The notes under the pieces were generated by a model. That model did no database searches. It was not told the origin of the DNA and saw only the letters and a list, made by a program, of their open reading frames with translations. Below, piece after piece: positions 32,662-40,586 of a stretch of 48,777 nucleotides of DNA. The position numbers and the translations under genes were made by a program. Position 1 is the first letter of the stretch, and each line of letters opens with the position of its first letter. Source of the stretch: Candidatus Gastranaerophilales bacterium (GTDB lineage Bacteria > Cyanobacteriota > Vampirovibrionia > Gastranaerophilales > Gastranaerophilaceae); NCBI GenBank assembly GCA_944325565.1, contig CALVAT010000005.1, positions 1-48,777 of the forward strand. The letters run 5' to 3'.

Positions 32662-35340
32662 TTATTTACATCCTAATGTACCTTCTTCTTCCTTGCTGTG
32701 TTTGAACTCAATAACAGCCTGAGCAGCGGCAAGTCTTGCCTGCGGAACTCTGAAAGGAGAGCAGGATACATAGTTCAAGCCGATTCTGTGGCAGAATTTA
32801 ACGGAAGCCGGGTCGCCGCCGTGTTCGCCGCAGATACCTCTTTTGAGGTGCGGTTTGACTGACAATGCTTTATCAAGAGCCAGTTTCATTAACTGTCCGA
32901 CACCTTCTTGATCTAATGTCTGGAACGGGTTAGCAGGAAGGATTTTGTTATCTACATATTTCTGTAAGAATTTGCCTTCCGCATCGTCTCTTGAATAACC
33001 AAAGGTCATCTGTGTAAGGTCGTTTGTACCGAATGAGAAGAACTCTGCGTATTCTGCAATCTGATCAGCAGTTAATGCAGCACGCGGAATTTCTATCATG
33101 GTACCAATCATATAATCTACACCGACACCTTTTTCAGCCATAACTTCTTTTGCAACACGTTCACAAACTGCTTTTGCTTCTTTAAGTTCGTTTACGTGAC
33201 CTACAAGAGGAATCATAACTTCAGGTTTTACATCCAGCCCTTCTTTTTTCAGGTCGCAAGCTGCGTAGAAAATAGCTTTAACCTGCATTTCGTTAATTTC
33301 AGGGAATGTAAGACCAAGACGGCAGCCTCTCAAGCCCATCATCGGGTTGGATTCCGACATGTTTTCTACAAGGTGAAGCATTTCTTCATCTTTTTTGTAA
33401 TCCTGATTCAATGCTTTTTTAGTAGCAACTGTCGCAATCAATTCTTCTTTAGAAGGTAAGAACTCGTGCAGCGGCGGGTCTAAAAGACGAATAGTCATAG
33501 GTTTGTCGCCGAGAGCCTTGAACATTTCGTAGAAGTCTTTATACTGCATAGGAAGCAAGTGTTCAAGAGCTTCTTTTCTTTGTTCGGTATTTTCAGCGAT
33601 AATCATTTTTTGAACCCAAGGTAGTCTTTCAGGATCCATAAACATGTGTTCGGTTCTGCAAAGACCTACACCTTCTGCACCCATTTCCAATGCTTTTGCA
33701 ACATCAGCAGGGGTATCTGCGTTAGCACGTACGCTCAAGAGTTTTACATCGTTAACCCATTCAAAGAGTTTTTTGAAATTGTCATCCAGCGTAGGCGGAA
33801 CAAGATGTACTGCACCTTCGAATACTTCACCGGTACCGCCGTCTAACGAGATAATATCGTTTTCGTGGTAAACTTTACCGCTTCCGTCTGTTAAAGTACC
33901 GTTTTTAAGGTCGATTTTCAAATCTTCACAGCCTGCAACGCAGGGTTTGCCCATACCTTTTGCAACTACTGCTGCGTGAGAAGTCATACCGCCTCTTAAA
34001 GTAAGAACACCTTGAGAAGCAATCATACCGTGGATATCATCAGGGCAGGTTTCCAAACGTACAAGAATAACTTTTTCGCCTGCTTTGCCTCTTTCTGCTG
34101 CTTCTTCTGTATCGAATACGATTTTACCTACGGCAGCACCCGGAGAAGCCGCAAGTCCCTGAGCAATTTTGTGAGCTTCTTTTTTAGCGGCAGGGTCAAA
34201 GTCTGGCAAAAGAACCTGATACAACTGGTTCGGGTCAACAAGTTCGATTGCTCTTTCCTTATCGATGATGCCTTCTTCAGCCATTTCAACAGCAATTCTT
34301 ACAGAAGCTTTTGCAGTTCTTTTACCGTTTCTTGTTTGCAAGATATAGAGTTTGCCTCTTTCAATTGTAAATTCCATATCCTGAACATCTCTGTAGCCTT
34401 CTTCCAATTTTTTGGCAATATCAACATACTGTTTGTATTGTTCAGGCATTTCTTTTTCAAGGTCTGCAATCGGGTGAGGTGTTCTGATACCCGCTACAAC
34501 GTCTTCACCCTGAGCATTTGTCAGGTATTCTCCGTAGAATTTGTTTTCACCTGTAGACGGGTTTCTTGTGAAGGATACACCTGTTGCACAGTCATCACCC
34601 ATGTTGCCAAATACCATTGTTTGGACGTTTACGGCAGTACCGTAGTTGTGGTCAATTTTGTAGTGGTTTCTGTATGCAACCGCACGGGGGATGTTCCATG
34701 AACGGAATACCGCTTCAATAGCTTCTTCCAATTGTACATAAGGATCCTGCGGAAATTCTTTGCCTGTTTCGGCTTTAATCAAAGCTTTGTAAGGTTCGAT
34801 TAAAGATTTCCAATCTTCTGCGGTCAGGTCTACGTCTTGTTTGTAGCCTTTTTCAGCTTTAATTTTATCTATGTATTCTTCAAACTTCATTCTTTCAATG
34901 TCCCAAGCAACAGAGCCAAACATTGTTAAGAAACGACGGTAAGAATCATAGCAGAATCTCGGGTTGTTGGTGAGTTTAATCATACCTTCAACCGTCTGGT
35001 CGTTCATACCGAGATTAAGGATTGTTTCCATCATACCTGGCATGGAGAGTCTTGCGCCGGAACGTACAGAAACGAGCAGCGGGTTTTCGGGGTCGCCGAA
35101 TTTTTTGCCTGCTTTTTCTTCAACTTTTCTCAAAGCTGCTTTTACTTCATCCATAACGCCTGCAGGCATTCTATTGCCGTGGTTTATATAATCCATACAA
35201 GTTTCTGTAGTAATTGTTAACCCCGGAGGAACTGGAAGCCCCAGATTAGTCATTTCAGCAAGGTTTGCACCTTTACCGCCCAGAAGATCACGCATCTGTG
35301 CGTTACCCTCTTCAAATAACCATACTCGTTTTGCTGTCAT
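32662..35340 (-). CDS. ppdK: Pyruvate, phosphate dikinase
   Basis: 892 residues, full length. The ATP-grasp N-terminal domain begins with KRVWLFEEGNAQMRDLLGGK and GANLAEMTNLGLPVPPGLTI. The swivelling His domain has LTLRGGMTSHAAVVAKGMGK with the phospho-His. The PEP/pyruvate barrel has GVGLCRTEHMF, SFGTNDLTQMTFGYSRDD and the catalytic Cys in GICGEHGGDP. It interconverts PEP + AMP + PPi and pyruvate + ATP + Pi. With pyk it allows PPi-linked glycolysis or gluconeogenesis at this node. AAGGAG precedes the ATG; a good promoter is at 35366-35393. Confidence 0.97.
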   Translation of the reverse strand: MTAKRVWLFEEGNAQMRDLLGGKGANLAEMTNLGLPVPPGLTITTETCMDYINHGNRMPAGVMDEVKAALRKVEEKAGKKFGDPENPLLVSVRSGARLSMPGMMETILNLGMNDQTVEGMIKLTNNPRFCYDSYRRFLTMFGSVAWDIERMKFEEYIDKIKAEKGYKQDVDLTAEDWKSLIEPYKALIKAETGKEFPQDPYVQLEEAIEAVFRSWNIPRAVAYRNHYKIDHNYGTAVNVQTMVFGNMGDDCATGVSFTRNPSTGENKFYGEYLTNAQGEDVVAGIRTPHPIADLEKEMPEQYKQYVDIAKKLEEGYRDVQDMEFTIERGKLYILQTRNGKRTAKASVRIAVEMAEEGIIDKERAIELVDPNQLYQVLLPDFDPAAKKEAHKIAQGLAASPGAAVGKIVFDTEEAAERGKAGEKVILVRLETCPDDIHGMIASQGVLTLRGGMTSHAAVVAKGMGKPCVAGCEDLKIDLKNGTLTDGSGKVYHENDIISLDGGTGEVFEGAVHLVPPTLDDNFKKLFEWVNDVKLLSVRANADTPADVAKALEMGAEGVGLCRTEHMFMDPERLPWVQKMIIAENTEQRKEALEHLLPMQYKDFYEMFKALGDKPMTIRLLDPPLHEFLPSKEELIATVATKKALNQDYKKDEEMLHLVENMSESNPMMGLRGCRLGLTFPEINEMQVKAIFYAACDLKKEGLDVKPEVMIPLVGHVNELKEAKAVCERVAKEVMAEKGVGVDYMIGTMIEIPRAALTADQIAEYAEFFSFGTNDLTQMTFGYSRDDAEGKFLQKYVDNKILPANPFQTLDQEGVGQLMKLALDKALSVKPHLKRGICGEHGGDPASVKFCHRIGLNYVSCSPFRVPQARLAAAQAVIEFKHSKEEEGTLGCK

Positions 35341-35365
35341 AATTGTGTCTCCTTTTAATAAACTG

Positions 35366-35393
35366 AGTATATCGTGTTTTTTATATATGTCAT
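35366..35393 (-). promoter_or_regulatory. Promoter of ppdK
   Basis: Minus strand ATGACA (35393-35388), 16-base spacer, TATACT (35371-35366); each hexamer matches consensus at 5 of 6. It sits about 30 bases before the ppdK start. Confidence 0.65.
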
Positions 35394-35524
35394 GAAACCA
35401 TTATTATTACACAGTTCTAGACTAGCATATTTTTTAAGAATACACAAACGATTTTTGCGAAGAAATAGTAACAACAGACAAATGAATGAAGCCTTCTCTG
35501 AAAAACAAATGAAAGATTTTATTG

Positions 35525-35607
35525 TACAATTTCAATAGGGTAAGCTCCTGTTTGCCACCCCCGGCACGGACTTGTTAAGAGAATGAAAACGGAAGGGTGG
35601 TGATGAA
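35525..35607 (+). promoter_or_regulatory. Promoter-like box and SD-sequestering leader of the small peptide gene
   Basis: TACAAT at 35525-35530 is a -10 candidate (the -35 is poor). The leader carries GCCACCC (35554-35560), complementary to GGGTGGT (35595-35601), which is the ribosome-binding region of the 24-residue ORF. The two can pair over six Watson-Crick pairs plus a wobble and would hide the site. Confidence 0.5.
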
Positions 35608-35682
35608 ATGCAATTTAGCGTAACTGAAAAAGCGCTATTTCTTATCTTTTTGATAATAATAGCGCTCGCTTTTGCAAAATAG
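35608..35682 (+). CDS. 24-residue hydrophobic peptide, candidate type I toxin
   Basis: ORF of 25 codons opening MQFSVTEKALFLIFLIIIAL, ending AFAK and TAG. One transmembrane helix with a charged patch (TEK) before it and a terminal Lys, the composition of Fst/TxpA/holin-like type I toxins. GGGTGGTG precedes the ATG. The hairpin AGCGCTATT/AATAGCGCT (35631-35639, 35658-35666) lies inside the ORF. A terminator-like stem follows (35681-35732), and an opposing promoter sits just beyond. Not a recognised named family; the toxin role is inferred from gene layout. Confidence 0.55.
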   Translation: MQFSVTEKALFLIFLIIIALAFAK

Positions 35683-35734
35683 GGAGTTAAGAAGAGCTTT
35701 AAGAGAATAGCGCCTCTTAAGGCTCTTTCCCTAT
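35626..35734 (-). ncRNA. Candidate antisense RNA (antitoxin) overlapping the small peptide gene
   Basis: Predicted from the promoter at 35741-35768. A start near 35734 would give a roughly 110-nt RNA that first copies the 3' stem-loop of the peptide mRNA (arms AGGGA, AAGAGC and TAAGAG against their complements, 35681-35732). It then runs antisense through the 3' half of the ORF to the hairpin AGCGCTATT/AATAGCGCT followed by TTTTTC, a modest intrinsic terminator. The loop AATAGCGC (35706-35713) is complementary to GCGCTATT (35632-35639), so loop pairing is possible. Confidence 0.5.
35681..35732 (+). terminator. 3' stem-loop of the small peptide transcript
   Basis: Composite stem AGGGA/TCCCT, AAGAGC/GCTCTT, TAAGAG/CTCTTA with an eight-base loop, followed by ATACTTTTATT. 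It begins within the TAG stop of the peptide ORF. Confidence 0.6.
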
Positions 35735-35740
35735 ACTTTT

Positions 35741-35768
35741 ATTATAGCTCGTTTTGCCTTTTTTTCAA
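35741..35768 (-). promoter_or_regulatory. Strong minus-strand promoter for the antisense RNA
   Basis: TTGAAA (35768-35763), 16-base spacer, perfect TATAAT (35746-35741). No ORF starts downstream on this strand before ppdK, whose own promoter is 370 bases away, so a non-coding transcript is the natural product. Confidence 0.7.
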
Positions 35769-35800
35769 GGTTTTTAAACAAATATTTTTAATAAAAACTC

Positions 35801-36754
35801 TCAATCATACAAATGACACGCAGCCATAGAAGCCCCTACGGGCTTTAAACACGGGTCATTTTGAATGCAAATTTCCATACAATCCTTGCATCTGGGGTGG
35901 AACGGACAGCCTGAAATATCATCGGTAATTGAAGGCGGATGCCCCTCTATAGTCTGCACGGTGTCCGTATTTATATCAAGAATCACATTTAACAAAGCTT
36001 TTGTATAGGGATGTTTTGGTGCATTAAAGAGTTGTGCATTAGAAGCATACTCAACAATGCGCCCCGCATACATTACGGCTATTTTATCCGCATTTTGCGC
36101 CACTATACCGAGGTCATGGGTAATCAAAATTATCGAAATATTGTACTTTTCTTTAATCTCTCTCAAAATTTCCATAATCTGGGCCTGTACCGTGACATCC
36201 AGTGCGGTAGTAGGCTCATCCGCTATGATGATTTCCGCATTGCAAGCAAGCGCCATGGCGATGATAACACGCTGTTTCATCCCGCCGGAAAACTCATGGG
36301 GATATGCTTTCATTTTTTCTTTTGCGTCGGGAATCTTTACACGCTCAAGCGCCTTTATTGCAACTTCGACAGCCTCTTTTCCTTTAAGTCCCTGATGCAA
36401 TTCTATAACCTCTAAAAGCTGGTTGCCTATAGTATAAAGCGGATTTAGCGAGGTCATCGGATCCTGCGGTATCAGAGCAATCTTTTTTCCTCTAATTTGC
36501 TGCATTTGTTTCTGGTTGAAACCGAGTAAATTCTGACCGTTATAAATAATCTCTCCGCTTTTTATTTGCGCACCCGGCGGCAAAAGCTGCAGGATTGACA
36601 TAGTGGAAACGGTTTTTCCGCAGCCTGATTCTCCTACAATAGCGAGAGTTTCTCCTTTTTCAAGAGAAAAATTGACGTCATATATTGCCTGCCTGAATCC
36701 GTCAGCAAGGTTAAAGCCTATGTTTAAGTTTTTTACTTCTAATATCTTCGACAT
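35801..36754 (-). CDS. Oligopeptide/dipeptide ABC transporter ATP-binding protein (OppD/DppD type)
   Basis: 317 residues. Walker A GESGCGKTVS, Q-loop ALIPQDPMTSLNPLYTIG, signature FSGGMKQRV, Walker B EIIIADEPTTALD, H-loop ITHDLG. The C-terminal oligopeptide-transporter extension has HPYTKALL, then CPFHPRCKDCMEIC with the cysteines that can hold an Fe-S cluster in DppD-like proteins. It powers peptide or nickel uptake. No permease or binding-protein gene adjoins. ATG overlaps the dapF stop by one base, so it is cotranscribed with dapF. Confidence 0.92.
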   Translation of the reverse strand: MSKILEVKNLNIGFNLADGFRQAIYDVNFSLEKGETLAIVGESGCGKTVSTMSILQLLPPGAQIKSGEIIYNGQNLLGFNQKQMQQIRGKKIALIPQDPMTSLNPLYTIGNQLLEVIELHQGLKGKEAVEVAIKALERVKIPDAKEKMKAYPHEFSGGMKQRVIIAMALACNAEIIIADEPTTALDVTVQAQIMEILREIKEKYNISIILITHDLGIVAQNADKIAVMYAGRIVEYASNAQLFNAPKHPYTKALLNVILDINTDTVQTIEGHPPSITDDISGCPFHPRCKDCMEICIQNDPCLKPVGASMAACHLYD

Positions 36755-37608
36755 TAAATATCAATAACACCTGTATAAACGTACTGAGCTTCACCTGTCA
36801 TAAATACATCAAAATCGGCATTTTTTGAATTGCCCGCCCATTCAATCGTCAGTACACCGCCGGGCAGGTTGACGTTAACTTTGCTGTCACACAGGTCGTT
36901 TAATATTGCCGCAACCACGCTTGCGCAGGCTCCCGTGCCACAGGCAAGAGTAATGCCGCAGCCTCTTTCCCAGACCGCAACATCAATTTCATTTCTGCTT
37001 TTGACTTTAACAAATTCAACATTTGTTTTTTCAGGGAAAAGGTTGTCGTGTTCAATGTCATTGCCGTATTTTTCAGCAAGTTCGTGTATGTCTTCGTCTT
37101 CTTTAACAAAGATAACACAGTGTGGATTGCCCATACTGACAGCATTTACGACGAATTTTTTAACCCCGTCCCACAGAGGATAATTCAGATTTTTGCTGCC
37201 TTTAAACGGAATTTTTTCAGGCTCGAGTATCGGTTTGCCCATGTTGACCTTTACCCTCATATCCTCGAGAACTTCGGGGACAATTTTGCCCGCACCTGTA
37301 TGGACTGTGAATTGTCTTTTGTTGACGATTTTTTTATCGTAGCAAAAACGTGCAAAACATCTCATACCGTTTCCGCACATCTGGGCTGTGGAACCGTCCG
37401 CCTGATAGAACAGCCATTCCAAATCAGAATATGTTTTTGGGTTTTCAATCGGAACAAAAATTCCGTCAGCACCTATGCCAAAGTGTCTGTCGCAAAGTTG
37501 AACGGCAATTTGCGGAAACTTATCCTCTATTTTTTTATATTCATTGTATTCCATTAAAATAAAATCGTTACCTGCGCCGTGCATTTTTGTAAATTTTACC
37601 TGAGTCAT
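36754..37608 (-). CDS. dapF: Diaminopimelate epimerase
   Basis: 284 residues, two-domain racemase fold. The catalytic cysteines are C78 in MCGNGMRC and C223 in LACGTGACAS. The start MHGAGNDFIL and DRHFGIGADG are standard. It converts LL- to meso-DAP for lysine and peptidoglycan. GGGG lies 9 bases before the ATG. Heads a two-gene unit with the OppD-type ATPase. Confidence 0.96.
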   Translation of the reverse strand: MTQVKFTKMHGAGNDFILMEYNEYKKIEDKFPQIAVQLCDRHFGIGADGIFVPIENPKTYSDLEWLFYQADGSTAQMCGNGMRCFARFCYDKKIVNKRQFTVHTGAGKIVPEVLEDMRVKVNMGKPILEPEKIPFKGSKNLNYPLWDGVKKFVVNAVSMGNPHCVIFVKEDEDIHELAEKYGNDIEHDNLFPEKTNVEFVKVKSRNEIDVAVWERGCGITLACGTGACASVVAAILNDLCDSKVNVNLPGGVLTIEWAGNSKNADFDVFMTGEAQYVYTGVIDI

Positions 37609-37931
37609 AAGTGTTTCCCCACTGTAGTGTACTGTCGCATTATATCATATTTAGACAAAATAAAAAGCCTTTGACGGTTATCAAAGGCGATGATTCGGTT
37701 AGTAATTTGGTAGTTAGGTTATAGAATTTATGGAGTTAGTTAAAAAGGATTTTTCACACTTATAAAAATTTGAAATATATCACTTACACACTTTTAAAAA
37801 CTTTAGGTTTTCCTGCTTTTACAAGAATCCTCAAAGTTAAAAATTTACTGTTTTAAATAAATTGTTTACAAAAGTTTATAATTCCGCCCCGCCTGCACAA
37901 AGCATTTATCCAACAAAATAAAATAACTAAA
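37609..37931. promoter_or_regulatory. Intergenic region priA to dapF with a minus-strand terminator
   Basis: 323 bases without a supported gene. On the minus strand GCCTTTGA, six-base loop, TCAAAGGC then TTTTTATTTT at 37688-37662 is an intrinsic terminator, leaving priA a 3' UTR of about 240 bases. The rest is AT-rich with no ORF that has a ribosome-binding site. The dapF promoter must lie between about 37610 and 37660. Confidence 0.6.
37662..37688 (-). terminator. Terminator of the priA transcript
   Basis: Eight-base perfect stem (GCCTTTGA/TCAAAGGC) with a T-rich tail on the minus strand, about 240 bases past the priA stop. Confidence 0.85.
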
Positions 37932-40184
37932 TTATAAAATATCAATCGGGTCGACATCTACCGTCAACCTTATATCATCGGGCAATTTGACCTGATTTAA
38001 AAATGAAATTACAAATCTGTGTCCCTTTTCAGCGAGTTTGTTTTTAACAAGAATTTGAAATCTATAATAATCCTGCAATTTTTCAATTACACAAGATGTC
38101 GGGCCAAGTACTGCAACAGGCTCTGTAAGCTGCATTTTGTCAACAACGTCATGCAAACGCATTGCAATCTCCTGAGCACTTCTTTCCGCTCTGAATTGGT
38201 TTTTTGAAGCGAGTATTATACGTATAATCTGGCTGAAGGGAGGATAATCAAAATCCTCGCGCGCTTCAATTTCCGTTTTGAAAAATGTTTCGTAATCCTG
38301 TTCTTTAGCTGTTTCCAGTCCGTAAAAATCAGGATTGTATGTTTGAAAATAAACTTCTCCAGGGTTATCGCCACGTCCGGCACGCCCTGCAACCTGCGTT
38401 AAAAGTTGAAAACCTCTTTCACAGGAACGAAAATCAGGAAGGTTAAAACCGTTATCCGCATTTATTACACCGACAAGTGTAACGTTCGGGTTATCAAGTC
38501 CTTTGGCCAGCATCTGCGTACCGATTAGTATATCGATTTTTCCGTTTCTGAAATCCTCGAGGATTTCAATATGCTGATTTTTTCTGGACATAACATCGCT
38601 GTCCAGACGAACAATATTGCAATCTGGAAACAGTTTTTTCGCTATAATTTCAACCTTTTGAACACCGGTGCCGCTATTTCTCAAAGCTTCGCTCCCGCAT
38701 TTCGGGCATTTTGTAACCATCGGCTGTTCGTGTTCGCAATAATGGCATTTTAAAGTCTGGGTTTGTGAGTGAAAGACCAGCGGAATAGCACATTTTGGGC
38801 ATTGAATAACCTCTCCGCATGCCAGACACTGGGTATAAGTAGAAAATCCGCGTCTGTTTATCAAAATAATGGTTTGTTTTTTGTCGCGCAGGTTTTGTTC
38901 AATTGCACTGACCAGAGCCCTTGAAAAAACGCCGTGATTGGCTCTAAAGTGTTCTTCTCTCATATCTATAATACGCACTTTAGCCATAGGATAATCGTTG
39001 TAACGTCTTTTTAAGGTCAAAAGATTTCCCGAATTTTTGGCATAATAATAGGTATTTATATCAGGAGTTGCGCTGCCTAAAAGAAGAGGGCATTCGTTTA
39101 GTTCCGACAGTTTTTGTGCAACTTTTTTTGCGTCATATCTGGGAGATGGCATGGTTTGCTTATAAGAGCTGTCGTGTTCCTCATCAATGATAATCAAGCC
39201 GATGTTTTTAAGCGGAGCAAACACAGCCGAGCGTGCACCGGCGAGAATTCTTATTTGATTATTTTTAATCTTCTGCCACACATCAAATTTTTCACCCTCT
39301 GAAATGCTGGAGTGCCATATTGCCGTTTTATCTATGCCGAAACGTCTTGCAACACGCTGCGTAAGAACGGACGCAAGAGCTATTTCCGGAGCAAGAAACA
39401 ACACATTTTTGCCCTGTTCAAGCACTTTTTTTATTGCTTTAAAATAAACCTCTGTTTTGCCCGAAGAAGTTACGCCGTGCAAAAGTATTGTGCTGTGAGA
39501 ACCCAGTCTTTTTTCTATTTCTTCATAAACGTGCTGCTGTTCTTCCATTAATTTTGGAAACTCTTCAAGCTCCTGATGTTTAAAGATTGAAAGCGGATTT
39601 CTAAAAACTTGTTCTTCCGTTATTTCAACACATCCCAGAGCCTCGAGTTTATTAACGGTTGCACGTGTGGTTTTCGCTGCTTTTTCAAAATCAACAAGTC
39701 TTGTTTTGCCGGTTTGTTCAAGTATTTTTAAAATTTCTTGCTGTCTTTTGGTGGCATTTTCGTAGGTTTTAAAAGAAATGTATTTTTCGCTCTGTTCTTT
39801 TTGGACACCGTTTAAAAACTTCATCGGCACAGCGCATTCTATTACGTTTTGTATGCTGCAGGCGTAATAAGAAGCAACCCATTCCAGAAATTTTAAGTAA
39901 TTCAAATCGAAAATAGGAGTGTAATCAAGGATTTTTGCGATTGATTTAGCTTTTATACCCTCGGGGAGATAGTTTGTAAAACCGCAGACAAAAGCATTTA
40001 TGAGCCCCATGCGCCCGAAAGGCACAAGCACGGGCATACCTGTTTTTATAACGGGTTTCATATCTTCTGGTATAAGATAGCTGAATGTTTTTACCCCTAT
40101 ACCCTTTATAGAAGTAAGAACAAGGGCATATTTATTCAACATGCCCTCTTGTAGTTCTTCTTTATTGTCAATGCTTTTTGACAT
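37932..40184 (-). CDS. priA: Primosomal replication-restart helicase PriA
   Basis: 750 residues. The N-terminal 3'-binding domain has VLVPFGRMGLINAFVCGF. A winged helix follows (around 145-200). The SF2 helicase has Walker A HGVTSSGKTEVY and DEEHDSSYKQ as motif II. Four CxxC pairs (CLAC, CPKC, CHYC, CPKC) bind two zinc ions, and QVAGRAGRGDNPGEVYFQ is motif VI. It reloads the replisome at stalled forks. The start at 40184 could be replaced by the ATG at residue 15 (MLNKYALVLTS), which is closer to the family's usual N-terminus. Confidence 0.96.
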   Translation of the reverse strand: MSKSIDNKEELQEGMLNKYALVLTSIKGIGVKTFSYLIPEDMKPVIKTGMPVLVPFGRMGLINAFVCGFTNYLPEGIKAKSIAKILDYTPIFDLNYLKFLEWVASYYACSIQNVIECAVPMKFLNGVQKEQSEKYISFKTYENATKRQQEILKILEQTGKTRLVDFEKAAKTTRATVNKLEALGCVEITEEQVFRNPLSIFKHQELEEFPKLMEEQQHVYEEIEKRLGSHSTILLHGVTSSGKTEVYFKAIKKVLEQGKNVLFLAPEIALASVLTQRVARRFGIDKTAIWHSSISEGEKFDVWQKIKNNQIRILAGARSAVFAPLKNIGLIIIDEEHDSSYKQTMPSPRYDAKKVAQKLSELNECPLLLGSATPDINTYYYAKNSGNLLTLKRRYNDYPMAKVRIIDMREEHFRANHGVFSRALVSAIEQNLRDKKQTIILINRRGFSTYTQCLACGEVIQCPKCAIPLVFHSQTQTLKCHYCEHEQPMVTKCPKCGSEALRNSGTGVQKVEIIAKKLFPDCNIVRLDSDVMSRKNQHIEILEDFRNGKIDILIGTQMLAKGLDNPNVTLVGVINADNGFNLPDFRSCERGFQLLTQVAGRAGRGDNPGEVYFQTYNPDFYGLETAKEQDYETFFKTEIEAREDFDYPPFSQIIRIILASKNQFRAERSAQEIAMRLHDVVDKMQLTEPVAVLGPTSCVIEKLQDYYRFQILVKNKLAEKGHRFVISFLNQVKLPDDIRLTVDVDPIDIL

Positions 40185-40203
40185 AAAAATCCTTTTGTTT
40201 TTA

Positions 40204-40233
40204 GATTCTTTGGCTTACGCCTCGGAATGACGG
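40204..40233. repeat. REP-like palindromic repeat GATTCTTTGGCTTACGCCTC
   Basis: The stretch around GGC-TTAC-GCC continuing CGGAATGACGG resembles a short dispersed repeat (CGTCATTCCGAGGC...) that I recall from many bacterial genomes. Single copy in this window. It lies in the 90-base gap upstream of priA. Confidence 0.5.
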
Positions 40234-40274
40234 TCGGTTTGTTGTATATTTTTTATCAGCTTTGACCGTCCGAA

Positions 40275-40520
40275 TTATTCTGCACCTTCAAGGCTCATTA
40301 ATTCTTTCATTGCTTCGTCAACGGCGTCTTTTAACAATTCAAGATTGTCAGGAGAAACCGTTACGCCCTTTTTAGTAGGAAGCCAGTTTTGACCGTCATC
40401 GGTTGTATAAAAAATTCTCAAATCAAGGTAGCTTTTGCCTTTGTATTCGTTAATAGAAATTTGAAGCTGTTCTGTTGCGCTTCTGGGGATTGTTGCTATT
40501 AATTTAGGTTCTACAGCCAT
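40275..40520 (-). CDS. PC4/p15-type ssDNA-binding protein
   Basis: 81 residues. The central region matches the transcriptional coactivator p15 (PC4) domain: QISINEYKGKSYLDLRIFYT, then DGQNWLPTKKGVTVSPDNLE and a C-terminal helix LLKDAVDEAMKEL. Bacterial PC4-like proteins are small homodimers that bind ssDNA, with proposed roles in transcription or recombination. AGAGGAG precedes the ATG. Upstream of priA on the same strand, a suggestive neighbour for a ssDNA binder, but the spacing (about 90 bases) may hold a promoter. Confidence 0.85.
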   Translation of the reverse strand: MAVEPKLIATIPRSATEQLQISINEYKGKSYLDLRIFYTTDDGQNWLPTKKGVTVSPDNLELLKDAVDEAMKELMSLEGAE

Positions 40521-40586
40521 AATTTTTAACTCCTCTTATTAATTATCAAAAATTATTGTAACACATTTTATTTAAAAAAGATTTTA

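Noticed and set aside
34012-34701. Long plus-strand ORF (229 codons) inside ppdK
   Set aside because: Antisense shadow of a highly conserved gene; F/C/S-rich translation without any domain.
35455-35538. Short plus-strand frame (MNEAFSEKQMKDFIVQFQ and upstream) before the toxin-like leader
   Set aside because: No ribosome-binding site and it overlaps the putative -10 region; kept only as a remote possibility.
37689-37931. Hidden small gene in the priA 3' region
   Set aside because: Frames such as MLCAGGAEL on the minus strand are very short and lack a ribosome-binding site; more likely a 3' UTR.
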